Part shown: in pieces, positions 33,901-48,900 of the stretch
Numbering within the stretch: the first letter of the stretch is position 1
How the letters are laid out: each line of letters begins with the position of its first letter
Assembly: GCF_030269925.1 (NCBI RefSeq)
Contig: NC_085107.1
Coordinates: 19,222,001 to 19,286,000 of the forward strand
DNA: 64,000 bases
Origin: Bombyx mori
Lineage: Eukaryota; Arthropoda; Insecta; Lepidoptera; Bombycidae
Direction: 5' to 3'
Notes under the pieces: model-generated
Told to the model about the DNA's origin: nothing
What the model saw: only the letters and a program-made list of their open reading frames with translations
Database searches by the model: none
Made by a program: the position numbers and the translations under genes

Positions 33901-36900
33901 TGGATTATGATAAATCAGTATTGTATATTTTTTTAATGAGTTAATTACTACATCGTTAACATATTGTCTTACAGAACTACCAATGCGCGTGCTGACAGTC
34001 GAAGAATGCGACGCTCTATTCGACAATCTACCCTTGCGGCGTTTGTCTGTTGAAATGAAAGGGCTCAACGTCCGCGTACACCCTTTCGATCACTCGGCAC
34101 AGGACCGTACTCCGTCGCACCCGGTCGTTTTGGAAGTCTACATGCCGAGGGGCATCCTGATTGTCAGTGGACCTCTGTATCCTCATAGGTGGGTAGTTGG
34201 TTTATTTGATATAAACAAAATTGTCATTAAGTATGTTTTTCAAATGTTGATTTATAGTGTCAAGTGTTGATTTATAGTGACAAGCTTATAGTGACAATGA
34301 TTTTTTTTTGAAAATAATTCAGTTATTCTAATACACGCTGATAATGTTAATATTCGAATTTGTTATCAAGAATGATTACAAGTATATACTTCTTATTACA
34401 TTAGATAAAAAGTCTCCTCGTCAAATTAGTCGAACTAATTTTAATTTTAAAATTTGGAACAACATTTGTACAAGCCAGGATGTTTAAATTTTAAGTTCGT
34501 ACTTCTGTGTTTAAAAATAAATTTCTCTATCGCGTGAAGTACTTAAGATAACTTTCTCTTTCTGTTATAGGTCAAAGATTACTTAATTGTAACAGAAAGT
34601 TTTTGTTATTTTTTCTCGTTCTGCTGTTATGTGTCTCTTTCTGTCTTTTGACAGAGTCTGTTCGGCGGCTTGTCAGATGCCGGATGACGCGGGACCGCTA
34701 TGGCAAGGGGCACGTGTTCACGTGTCCGCCATTTTGTCCGGTATTGAGGCTAGCATTTGCTCCGTCGACGGGCAGACTCGGCCGTGCGCGAGAACCGATC
34801 TCCGCATAGTTGCGCACTCGCTTCAGTACAGAGAATTCTTCACGAAGCGGGAGAGCGTTGTCTTCAGTTATTCAATTAAGATGCGTAAGTAATTAGTAAT
34901 GTCAGCTTAAAAATTAACTCGAATAATAAAAAAAAAGTTGAATTGTTCATCGTAGCTGTGGGGGTGTTAGGATCTTGTTTTTATTGAATAAATTTGTCAC
35001 TATTTTTGTTTTATAAATTATTTTTATTTATAAATTATTATAAATTACAAAAACATTTCAATTATAAGCAGTATATACTATTATGTCAACTTTAATCATG
35101 ATTTATTTATTTGTTACTTCGACAGTTGAATTAGTACAAGTCTCATTTGGTGTCGAGTGCTCACCAAGAACTCGTAGACATAATCGTAGACATCTATGCC
35201 GTCATGAATGGAAGTCGCAATGGTATTCTGATGACCTTGAAATCGGAAAGCACGACCGCTTTACTTCACCTTCATAAACACATGCTAATCGCATATTTAA
35301 TTAGGATATGTCTGTCAGTTTTTTTATTTTGTATTTATTGCTTAGATGGGTGGACGAGCTCACGGCCCACCTGGTGTTAAGTGGAGCCCATAGACACAAT
35401 GTAAATGTCGCCACCCACCTTGAGATATGAGTTCTAAGGTTTCAGTTTTTACACTGCCCTTGCCTTCAAATCGAAACGCATTACTGCTTCACGGCAGAAA
35501 TAGGCAAGGTGGTGGTACCTACCTATGCAGACTCACAAGACGTCCTACCACCGGTAAAAAATTTGAACACCGGCACTGTCTTATCATTTAAGGCTTAAAT
35601 TAAATAATCACCCAATTAAGTGACTAACCTAAAGCAAGCGTCTATCTTTTTGCAACAGGCGAAGTGAACATATGCGGATCGGCCGCTCGGCTCCAAACGG
35701 CGTGGCTGATACCGATGTCGCTGATAAACGAAAAAATATCACTGCCCCTGCGACACACAACCTTACCCAAAGACGCTCTCAACGACGAAGGTAAGTTTGG
35801 AATACGTACTCCTAGACTCGACGGATATTCGATTCGTACTCAATCTATACAAATTTAAAGATCTACAGTAGTATTTACGGATGTTCCGTTATAACTACTG
35901 AACCATGCATCCGATTGACTTGAAACTTGGTATCCATGTAGAAAATACGTGTACTTAATTGATAGACTAATATTTATATGAGTGTTGGACTCCCTATACC
36001 AGTTGTGGGGGCGTTAATGATGACAATCTTTGTGGAGGTGAGAAATAGTAATGTTAATTTGAAATGCCCAGCGAAGCGGACGGGTACAGCTAGTCATATA
36101 TAATGATAAAGAATACTCTAGAATGAATAAGCAATCATCATTCTCCTACCCTTTTCTCCCAGTCTCCTGGATTCGGCTCAACATGTTTTCTTCTTCCGTA
36201 CTCCTCTATCTTATACCATTTCTTTGCTTACTCCTCTCTTACACATGTCGTCACGCAATCTACCATTTCTTCTTAGGTCTACCTCTTTATCTGTGAAAAA
36301 TTAGTTAACAATAAAATACTTAATTGCGTTTTCTGTAATTTAATAAGACCCAACATTTCAAGTCCTTAGTCTCTTTTGAAATTAATAATTTAAACAGTCT
36401 TATTACTATACAAAACGGAACTCTTTCTTCACTGAATGACATTCAAAAAACTTTTCTAAACTAATAGAGGTTTAAAGGTGATGAGGAGTAAATAATACAG
36501 GTTTTTCTTTACACGTATTTAAAATTAAGTAATTAAATTTAAATTCCACTAATTTGCGGGAAAAGTGTCGTCACATTATTATCAATTGTTAAGGGCTCCA
36601 GTGAATTCAGAACATTCAGACTGGATTTTAGGCCAGTAGGTCTGTTTGATTAATACAAAATCCAAAGGAAAACACACATATACCAATAGAATCGCTTCGT
36701 ATGTGAAACGGGGGCAACTGAAAATTAGCGCTGTTCGATTCATCTATAATACTATGAACAGCATTAGCTTAGCTACCTCCTTTTGCCTTTTTTTTCTTTT
36801 CTTTTAATAATCTCAACGTATTAATCTATATCTGTGTGAATGACAATAAATGAATTTATTATTATTATTATTACTATGTTCATAGGTTTCCCCTTTCTCA

Positions 36901-39900
36901 GTTCAGTCTGTCAACAGAGCCGGTATAACTGTATATACGGGCTTTTAGTCAAGTTTATTATTATTAATATTATTATTGTTCTACTATATTTCTTTAAAAT
37001 CTTATTAATTATACAATTAAAAAAAAAAAGAAAAAAAGATTTTTTTGAAATTTTTTTTATATAAAAATAGATTTCCGCCGATGGCCGTGTCTATGAGACA
37101 AGCCACCAATGGTTAGGACTCCAGAGTCAGAAACCTCCTCACAATACGCGCAGTACCGAGGATTTATTATTATTATTATTCAAAATTCAAAATTTAAAAT
37201 CATTTATTTCAACTTAGATGTCAGTATGACACACTTGTTGAATGTCAAAATACAAATAAAAATGTTAACTCTACCACCGGTTCCAAAAAAAGCCACAGTC
37301 CTGAGAAGAACCGGCGAAACAAACTCAGCGGGCTTTTTTTTTTTTTTTTTTTTTTTTTTCTCAAATATTTTCTTTTTTTATATGTAATCAACACGTCATA
37401 CATATTTCAGAGTCAGTAGCATTGGACGTCACGCTGGAAGACCTCTGCGTCCGGGGCTACATCACGAAACACATCAACACTCACATATTGACGCTCCAAT
37501 GTGCGCGCGCGACCGCCATGCACGAACCCAGTGAGTTTATACAATTAAAATACAATTCTTTTTTTTATTGCTTAGTTGATTGCACGAGGTGTTAAGGGAT
37601 TACTGGAGCCCAACTACATCGTAAACGCCGTTACCCACCTTGAGATATAAGTTCTAAAGTCTCAGTATAGTTACAACGGCTGCCCCGCCCTTCAAGCCGA
37701 AACGCATTACTGCTTCACGGCAGAAATAGGCAGGGTGGTGGTATTTAACCGTGCAGACTCACAAGACGTCCTACCGCCGCTAAGGGTAATTTTAAATCCA
37801 ATCTTTAGCGTATGCTTACTGAATTATGACGTCACTATATATTGAACCCAACTAAAATGACGTTTATATTCATCTAAATCTAAACGTATTGGATTACAAA
37901 TGGTCACTGGTTAATGGTTATAAATTTTACAGAAGACATTAATCCTGTGAAACAAGCCTGGTTGTTCTCCGGTCCGGACACTCCGACCACAACGTAAGCA
38001 ACCATTTCATTTATTGCTCCCCGAATATCTGTTCATTATATTTAATTAGTTATATTAATTGGAGGAGGTCTTCACACGAGGAGAGGTTCTCGCAAATAAG
38101 TAATATTTTAAATAATAATATAATCATAATAAAGAATATAAAAAAATGATGGTTTATAAGAATTGTTAATTGTTGTTAGAAATAAAAAGGCTTTTTATTT
38201 AGTTATTAATTATTTATTATAATAAAATTGTAAAATAAATAAGTAAATTTAGAGGTTTTTTTTAATACAAAAATCGCCCTTATACATACTTTATTCGTGT
38301 GTATTTTTAAATCTACAAATTTAACGATAAAGTCGTATTAAAATGTATTAAAAAAAAATCGTTACAGACCATATCTTCGTGTAGCAGTACAATGGTGCTC
38401 GCAACCGATGCCGAATTCCATGGATTACATCGGAGTATGGATGGAACAGACGGCTATCTCTGTCGACCCGCTGTTCGTTGCATGGCTTGCTTATAGACCA
38501 CGTCCGAGATTGTTTGGTGAGTACGCAATGAATGCTTTAAATATTTAAATTGATTTTGACGCGGTGAGTGTAAATTTTCTAACAGCACATATAGGTATAT
38601 TACGCTCTGGGGTTCGGGATAAATAAAAATTCTACCGAAGTACAAATTAAAACTGTATTAACACTAAGAACACTTAACGAACACTTTAAAATTGTCAACT
38701 TATTTCTTCCGCTTCGCTTCAGGTGATCCGTTCGCTGTTTCGCTTCGAGTAGTTCCGCATAAAGACTGACTCCCTTCGTGTCATATCTGCAACGCTTTTA
38801 TAGTTGATACGACATCCCTAGAATTATCTAGAACATTCCTCACAAGTCGAGTATTTTCGATATGCGTTTCCGCCATTTGACAATAGATGGCGTTGTACTT
38901 TTCGAGCGTTCTAGATTTTACTGGTTCTTAGTTCGGTTTCTGCTTTTCGACGATAGATGGTGTTGCTCTTAACTTAGTCTCTTACAATATCAACTTGAAG
39001 GTCTCCTCCGCTTTGAAACATGTTATTGAGGAGGCTAATGACTTATGATTGTATAACGGCTAATGGGTTGATACAGATCGCATTGATGCTTCACTGCAGA
39101 AGCACAGGATGGCATATATATGGTACCTTAACCACTTAACACTTGGTGGGCAATGAGCTCACTGATAACACGTAATGGGCAATGAGCTCAATGAGCTCAG
39201 CTATAGAAAATAATGCGATTTTTTTCATATCAGTGATATTAAAAAACATTTCATTTTGCTTTGCGGCAAAATGAAGAGCCCAGGCACTGATATCCGAGAC
39301 GTAGTTCTGAACAAGTTTCGCTGCGTTTCGAACCGCTTAAAAATGTTCCTTAATGATGATTTAAAACGAGGATTAAATAAGAAGTACTTTCCCTCTTTTA
39401 TAAGCGTTTAAAATTCTATATCTTTATAATAAATGTTTGGTGACAACACCTATGAAATATTGTTTTTATTTTTATTGAATATAAATTATCTATAGCCAAT
39501 ATCTGAGCTGATGTTTTGTCGTTAGATACGCCATCGCACTCAAACTTATCAAAGAGCTCGTCCACGCAGTTCTATTGGAAGCGTCGTGCAACACCACCGG
39601 TATGTATGTTTAACATTATTTTTTTATTAGCTTGACCTGTAACTATATTATATATTTATGTAACGGAATATTTCAAAGTAATTTTTACAAAATGAATGAA
39701 ATACGAATTCCACACTGTATCAAGGACTGATGACTTTACTATGGATCTATTACTTAGATCTACTACTTTATTTAATTACCTAATCAAGATTTAAAAAAAA
39801 TATTTTTTGTTTGTTTTCTACTAGAGAGTATCTTTTTAGTTTTTAAAATAGATATATTATTTAAAGTTAAGACTACTGATTTGAAAGAAATATACAGTTG

Positions 39901-42900
39901 ACATTGAGCGCAGATTTCCTCTCTGTTGTAATACTCGACATTAAACTGATATAGATATAGGGTGGTTTGTATCTATGACTGGAGAGCAATATTAATTTTG
40001 TTAAGACTAAATTAGTATACTTTTCGTTTTAATCAAAACTCTTATATGAGTCGTCTATTATCAAAGGTGGCAATCTGTGCATTTGGACAAAAAAATGTTA
40101 TTGATATGTCAATACAGATTGATTTGAATATAATCGTCTCGTTCAAAGAATACGGTTCAAAACCTGCATTAAATAAAGGTTAATAGTTAACCTGTTATTT
40201 ATCTAAGATGTCGTTCCGAAGAGTTTTGTGACTGCCAATGGAATACAAAGTCAATAATTCGTTTTTCTGATTTACCAATAATTGTCCAAAAGTCACATTG
40301 CCGGCTTTGATAATAGTCGACTCATATTAGCAACTTCTTAACATATACATTACGTAAAATTCAGAAAACGTCAATCATGATTTTTAATGTTGTCGTAGTA
40401 GACAACACTAGCTTGGTGTTGCTTCACCAAACTGGTCAGTACACTTAGAAATGTACTTCTTTTCTTCAAGTCCTCAAGCGGTCGTGGAGTCAGCCGTTCC
40501 GGGTCTGGTGCTGAATTGGTTCACGTCCGCCCTCGCAGTATCGGATCGAGCAGCGAACCTAGCGAGAAGAAAGAGAAACAGCCTCCGTCTCCGGTGAGAA
40601 CTAAATATATTCCGTCTAAACTCTTTTCCCGATGAGGAAACCATACCTTATAATTGTGATAAAAGACAAGAATTGAAAGTTTTTGAAGTTATATTTCTTT
40701 ATGCGCGTTATGAAACATTGATGAGAGTTAAATTTTACGTCGCGCGCGCACCGTGACACAAAATTAACAGAATGAAGTTGCCCACTAAATCGCTCATTAC
40801 AATACGACCGACGTAACTTGGCGAGTCTGAATATAGCCGCAGGTGAACATTCGCGCATGTACACTCGTAAAAAAATGTGTTATTAGCATTCATTTTTTAA
40901 CGTTAAATATTTATTATTAATTCTTTAATATTTAAAAAAAAGAAATAAATTTAATAAAAATAAAGTATAACTTCTTACGCGCGTACATAAGTACACGCAC
41001 CCTTTTTTTCGAGTTTATTCATTAATAATCGATATGATTAAAAGCCCTCCATACATCGTATAAATTGGTAATAAAATTGAATTTATAAGTGACAAAAAAG
41101 CGTTACATTTTCCATTCAAACAGACCATCATATATAACACTAAAATATCAAATTTGTATTCTATTCAATTGTCACGTTCCATTTATGTCTATTTTAGGAT
41201 AACGCTTACATGACTTTTTTAAACAATAAATTGAGTTTAGTCATTAATGTACGAATATTTAAAGTAATAAATATGAAAATATAATAACTTTCTGTTAATT
41301 TCTTAACGAATAATGTTGGTATAAATAAAACTTTGTACAATCGTTTCATCAATTACCAGACTAGACCGCCCGTAGACTGGTTGAACGGTGAACGTCTCCT
41401 GGCAATCCATGACCGACTCCGCGGCATGCTGGTCAACGTGGAAGTAGGTCTGATGCTGATCTACGTGACCACCAGTACCGTCTCGGCCACCGACTGCTTC
41501 ACCGTTCGTGACGCAATGGAACGTCACGCTAGTATGGCTCAACCTGTTCTAGCTATCAGGTATTGATTAATTTAAAACGATATTTAAAAAGAAATAACTT
41601 AAAACACCTTAATATATAAATCGCTCTCGCGGGTGTTTCGTATTTGCTTCAGTATAGAATCAGAACTTTGGATATTGGCGGTGCCTTTTTTATTTGTCAC
41701 TAGTGACCGGCCCTCGCTTCGCTTCGGAAACATTAAATTTTATTGTTGATAACTGAGTCCCGCGATGTCACCCGCTTTTATTGTCGTACTGCGGGGCAAT
41801 GATAGGGCTAGGGCTAGTCTAAAAAAGTAGCCTATCCTTTCCTTATATCATCAGCTACCAGCTATCAGTGAAAGTTTCGTCAAAATCGGTCCAGCCGTTC
41901 TAGAGATTAGTCGGAACAAACAGATAGACAGACAAAAATTGTAAAGAATGTTATTTTGGTGTATATATGTTACGGTAAATGTACACTCTTGGGAAATTTA
42001 TACTTTTACTATTCAACTATTCAAAGTATTTTCTTTTTTTATTGCTTAGATGGGTGGACGAGCTACATCCCATCTGGTGTTAAGTGTATACTGGCGCCCA
42101 TTAACATCTACAACGTAAATGCGCCACCCACCTTGAGATATAAGTTTTAAGATCTCAAGTATAGTTACAACGGCTGTCCCACCCTTCAATACAAATTTAT
42201 ATTCAATACTATTCTCTTATTAAAACATGCATCGCGAGCCTCATGGAATGAGCCTGCGGCCCGCGGGCCGTTGTCTGGACAGCCCTAGTTTAGATAAAAT
42301 AAATAAAGCATAGAAGTGTTTCAAAATTGAATCTCGTTCGTAGTGCCGGACGATTCTTGATATACTCGAGTCTAAACACGAAGCAGCTGTGGCACGAGAT
42401 ACGACACGACGGACCGACGTTCGTCACGCCCAGAACGGAGCGTAAGTACCGGACTACACCGCAGTCTACCAAAAACAATTCAACCTTCATCATACACGAC
42501 ATTAACTAAACACATTTAAGATCCAATGCTAATCGTAATAGTAAATTACGTAATTTTCAATAACATCACTGTAATGAAACTTTTTCCTACCAATACGCAC
42601 TAGAAATAAAAAATGCTACTAAAAGTACTAGTACTTCCAGTACTAAAAAGAAGTGGAAAGGTTTTGTACTGTCTACAAAACAGTATCACAGAAAACGGTC
42701 TTCTAACCACTGTGGCGTTATCTTTTTATACCGCACTAGCTGACCCGGCAGACTTCGTAGTGCCTCAATCTATAAATAAAAGACCTAAACTTTTGTATAA
42801 AGTAAACTTAAAGCAAACAAAAGGAATTCGTCCGACACATCAAAGGAAAAACAAAATTGTTATTTTAATTTCGAGCATTTTCATTTTTATCTACCTTTTA

Positions 42901-45900
42901 AACCTCTAGACTTCCACAAATAATTCAAGACCAAAATTAGCCAAATCGGTCCAGCTGTTCTCGAGTTTTAGCGAGACTAACGAACAGCAATTCATTTCTA
43001 TATATATATATATAGATTAAGAGCAGCTTTAAACAATACAATAACTGTACACATAAGTATACAATTGCGTCACTCATCTAAAATAAATACATATTAGATT
43101 CGCGTGTCTTGTCAGCATTATACATGGGAAACGGTTCTCGGTATCAAACTGAATGTCATCATACCTCAACAGAAAAAGATCTGAACTCGTTTCCATGGAA
43201 GCTGCGCCTGTCCGACGTCTCCTGCTACACTCTAGAAGTTAAAGCTTCAAGCTCGAACAAGGACAAGGCCCATCGATCGCAGCTGAAGTCGCTGGTGTAC
43301 GCCACACCGAGGACGGTGTTGGAAATGGTCACGACTACGATCACGCTCTCAGTAGTCACGAAGTCGTTGCAGCAAAAAGCAGCTGCTTCTACTTCTACTA
43401 AGAAAGACCATAAGAAGCATCCGGAAGCTAGTGCTGAAGAGGAAGTGAGTTTTATTGTTATCACTATTATTTTTTCATTATATATTTTTTTGTCCTCTAG
43501 AAATTCGAGGTTATATTTCTACTAATTTGTCAAAATGTATATTTTAAAATAGTTATATACTAAAAAAAGAAACGTTTTAATAGTAAGACGAATTAAAATT
43601 TAAAAACAATCAAATTTTTTATCTTAGTGATCGTAGTTAGTATAATAGGCCGAAGTAATAAAATTATTGTTTTGTCATCGGTCTTTGATGCCTGTGCATA
43701 TTTCCGAGTTATTCGGACTTCTTGAATCTAGTGAAAATTACATGAAAGGTTCCGTTACATAGATATTTTATATAACATACATATTTTATACACAGGATAA
43801 TAAAGCCGTGTTTAATAACCAATATAATTGTTACAGACAGTCAAATACTTCATGACTGGAATGGATTTTAAACCATCCACATTGAAAGAATTTGTGCGAG
43901 GACCTACCAGGTATATACATATTTACTTTTATATAGAACCCGGTGCTACACTGATAGTAGTATTTTAACTCTTCGGGTTCAGTGGAATCCTTGATATGTC
44001 AACCTTTTATTAATTACAAGCGGCCCGCTCATTAATTTTTTTCAGAAAAGATTATAGCCTATGTCACTCGGGAATAGTGTGGCTTATAAACAGTGAAAGA
44101 ATTTTTCAAATCGGTTTTGTAGTTCGGAGCCTATTCAATACAAACAAACAAACAAATTTTTCCTCTTTATAATATTAGTATAGACTAGTGGTCGCCCAGT
44201 AGTTGAAATTCGACCATAATTAATTGAAGTTATTTGAATATTATTATGGTTCTATTGTCAAATACTATACTTCTATAATCACGCCTTTCGCCAAGACTCC
44301 ACTATAGACAAATAATATTAAAGACAAACAATATTAATCTATTCTCAATTTGACCACAGACTTTAAACAATAATAAAAGTTTGACAATAAACAAAAAGTA
44401 TATATGTGTGTCAAATACGTGGTAGTGTGTGTAATGTTTTTTTTGTTGATTTAATGTATTTTTTTGCATAATTAACAAAAAATATTAACATTCTGCATTC
44501 TCTGCATTCTCTGTGTTCTCTATAATTGTAGGAAATTTCATACTCCTCCGTCCGCGCAATTTTCGTAAAAAGGGATACAAACTTTTTGCTTCACGTATTA
44601 ATATATAGATGTATACTAAAAATTTCATTGAATATAAAATTCCAATACCACACTAATAGTAATATTGTTTCAGACGTAAGAAGACCAATCAAGAGGTGAG
44701 TTTCAATGTACAATATCAAACAAAAAAAATACAATGAATAACAATTGAATAAAAATTACATAAATTAATCAAATAAATTATACATTATCGAGGATTTTTT
44801 TCGGGCTGAATTACTTTATTATTATTTTTTATTATTTTTTTCGGGCTGATTTTTTTCGGGATATTATTACTTTTTTAATTTGATAAGAAATTGATCTGTA
44901 ACGAATACGAAAAAATAATGCTTTAGTCAATTTTTGATAGTTAAATACGTGTTTATGTTTTTTAAACTAAACTGGGAAAAAATCAAACACGGTTATCCGG
45001 TCCCAAATTAGGATTCCCTCTGTAATGTGGGTACTAGAATGCGACATACATACTTATATAAGTTTAAATATGTACATATATAGATAATAAACACCCAAAC
45101 GAATAGAATTCAAACCTTTTGATCACACAATGCTTGCCCGACGTAGGAATCGAACCCACGATCCTTGGCGCAACAGCCAGGAGTGTTAAATACTGCACCA
45201 CCGAGTCAGTCAAGTTTATTATTAACGTAACGTTTGTATACAGCAAGCAGAGCAGTCTCCGGAGAGGACGGCGCCTCCGAACTTGACCAGCGGGCCGGTC
45301 GTGTCCCTCGGAGTGCATCTACACGCGGACACCCCGCCCATCATCATCAGGCTCGATCACGATCAGGTGGAGCACATCGTTCTGTTAAATCCTTTTAGTA
45401 TAGAACTCACCGTGACTTAAACGATTAGACGGTCGTATCGAGTGATGCGACTGTGCCGTTGTTCAATTTCGAAGTGAAACTTCTTTAGGCGCGTTGAAAG
45501 TCAAATTTAAGAGCTTGTCCAGAAGGAGCGAATTCGCCGCGATTCTCTCGTGCGTATCACGCGCGACCGTTTCGCCCAGAAAGAGCGTACGCATGCGCGA
45601 GCTTTTGGGGACGAATTTAGTCAGTACGAAGCTTACCGTCGCTGTAAGAGACAAATCGGAGGGAAAATATAATGTATTTAGTACATCCAATTCTTAATGA
45701 TAGAATGACACATAGTATGTTTGTCTTTCTTTTCTTCCTCGGAGTCATCATCTTTATCAGAAAATATTAACACCAATTCTTTCCAAGATCTACGTTTTAA
45801 AATTATGTTGCCATAATCAGGTCATTCCAAATCCCATATCGCCGGTCGTTTTTCTATTTCGACTATAAACAATTCCGTATCAAAATTTTGGCGCTCCATT

Positions 45901-48900
45901 TCCCTAGATACGTGCACTCGCTCTGGAGTTCGCGCGTTAGCTGGGCGCAACAAGGCGTCCCTAGAATCTCGACTCGTGCGCATTACGCTCGAATCACGCG
46001 CGAGTCGAGAGTCTGGCGTAGTGCACGCGATTTACGCGCGTATTTTGAATTCTCGCGATGCTTCTGGACGCGATGTATTGCGGCATAGTATCTCACTGAC
46101 GCGCGAATGATTTCGCGGCGAATTCGCCCTTTCTGGACCAGGTCTTACACGCGACAGATTCGTGACCTTCGTCTAACCATGTACGAAATTTTAAAATAAG
46201 ATACCGGTCACCTTGAGATTTACCTAATATTAACCTAAATCTACTAATTATTACAATGAAATGCTTCCAATGTTTCTCGTGCTGTTTCATTCTGAACTAG
46301 CTGTGTCCGCGACTTTGTCCGCGTGGAATTTAATAAAACATTACTTTATTTTATAATTATTTTAGATTTTTTTCTGTACTGTAGTTTTTGATGTACAGCG
46401 TGCTTGAAGAGCGGTTAGTGAATGATTGAAGGATAGCGAAATACATTAAGTTATTAAACTGTGATGCTTAGCCGTTTAGAAGGCTAGCATCTTTGACATT
46501 GCTACAAAAGAATTGAAGGCACTGGCCTGAACAATTTGTATATATATACATACATCATTATACAGCAAAGGTTTCGTTCTATTTAACTATGATTAACAAC
46601 ACAATATTAATGTTGAATCAGGTACATACAATATCGGCGACGCTACACAATTTCAAGCACATTTTGAATCTGATGCGGCGAAGTTCAGACGCCGGACCGA
46701 GGCAGTCTTTCACGCCACCAGACGGCTCTCACAAATCGTTGATAAGGTAAACTGAAATCAATTGATTCGGATAAATGGGACGCGAGACTAGAATAACAAA
46801 TGTCTTGAGATGAGCGATGAAGGATGGATCATCAAAAGATAGAGTTGCAACTAACATTTTCAATTAGCATAAAAACTGCTTTTTGATTTCGTAATAAAAA
46901 AAAAATAAAAACATCTCGTGTAATAGGCGTTGAGGAATTATCTTCTCGTATAATCGCTAAGGCTATTGTGGCGGTAGGCATCATAGTACACAAGACGTAT
47001 GGCGGGAACGCAAGGAATGAAGTTGTGTGATTTGTTTTATTTTGTCTATTTAGTGTTTCTTGTGGTTTAAATGTGTAATAACGATGGTTTATTAACTATT
47101 TAGTAATCCATCATTTTATTGAGATTATATTTCGTCCCATATCATCTCATTTCATTTCATAATTACATCTTTCATATAAAAAAGTTTTCATTAAAATTAA
47201 AATAAGACTTGACCTAAAGGGCTTAGTTAACTGGTCATTCACTTAAAAAAAATTAAAAATTTATTTGACAGATCCTGAATCTCGCTTAGGACATTTTCAA
47301 CAACATTCTGACCGTCGGTCTACCCAGTAATTAGATCCGCTCGGTGGGAGATCTTCCCTTTGTGGTAAACCTCTAAACTGTCGTGATCAAATGATCACGT
47401 CATTGGTTTAGTTAGCCAGTCACATTGTTTCCTTTACCATCGAGTTCAGTTTCGATTCCCGGTCCAGTCAGCTGTTAACCACGTTTTGACGATCATTGTT
47501 TGTCTTTTCAACATAACTGCCAAAAATCTAAGCTTAAGGCCATTGGATATAGAAGCGATGAATTACGATGTTGCTGTCACGGCTCTGATCTGTGTGGTTC
47601 TTGCTAATAAAAGAAAACAGATATTTTTTAATATGAATACCAAACAGTCTATCGTTAAAACGTGTTTGGAATCTGAAAATACGTATAAAGATATAAATGA
47701 TGGGTAGACGATGATAAGTCAGTTCCCCCTCGACATGAAGATGACGGATGATGAAACAACTACTGGTTGTTATTGTTTTTAGATCCATGTCAGAAATAGA
47801 AGAAGGACGAAGCCCTTCAGACGAAACTACTAGCGAGAATAGATCAGACCTTATTTCAATATTCGAATCACATTCAGCACAAGACCGTAAGTACAAAAAC
47901 TATGAAAATCGTTTTTTATTTATTATTAAATTATATATTGCAAGATATCTTTACGTTTATTTAACACAGTTATTATTTGCGTAATTACTGGTGGTGGGAC
48001 CTTTTGTCAGTCTGCGCAGGTAGGTACCACCGCCCTGCCAAATTCTGCCGTGAAGCAGTAATGCGTTTCGGTTTGAAGGGTGGGGCAGCAGTTGTAACTA
48101 TACTGAGACCTTAGAACTTATATCTCAAGGTGAGTGGCGCATTTACGTTGTATATGTCTATGGGCTTCACACTAAACACTTAAGCCCAGGTGGGCTGTGA
48201 GCTCGTCCACCCAACTGAGCAAAAAAAAAATTAAGGTAAAATAATTAGTAACTAAGTTTTAAAGTTCCAAAATAATTTTTAAATTTCGTTGTTTTATTTG
48301 GTCATGGAATACATCCTATTAGTTTGTCGTTGTCCTATCTGTTTCCATCACAAAATAATCTTTTACAATTTGAAGGGTAATAATGATTTTAATTTCAATA
48401 ATAAATGTGAGATTTAGGTGAAGCGGTGGAACGTTAGAATTCGACATTCGCTTATACAACTACGGAAATATAAAACATAAGTTATTTTATGACTAAAATT
48501 TACGTAAATAAGGTCGAAATAATACTTTGGATCGTTTGAGATATGTGAAGACATTTCTTAAAGTATTTTTCTTTGATAAAGACATTTTGCATAAACATTT
48601 GTTTTTTTTTTCAGTTACCTCCAAATTGAAGACGTTTTTCTGGTTCCAGTGGGTTGTAAGTCGAGCGACCCTTGTAATAGCTGCCAATCATGCCAAATTA
48701 GCATTCGACATCGACGATATTATATCGACCATCGACATGCAGTCCCATTATAATCAACTACGAATCAAATTAGCCTCAGCCTCAGTGAGGCAATATGAAC
48801 GGTACGTAGGTATTCGTTTTTTTTATCTTTTTCATGTTTACATAAATCTAAAGAAAATACAGTTGTTAACAATAACAATTGTAACAACAACAAATACTTG

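Noticed and set aside
35083..35277. 64-residue ORF reading through vps13B exon 14 in the splice-predicted frame
   Set aside because: Its arginine-rich translation does not resemble VPS13B, whereas the next frame does. The case is reported as a frame discontinuity.
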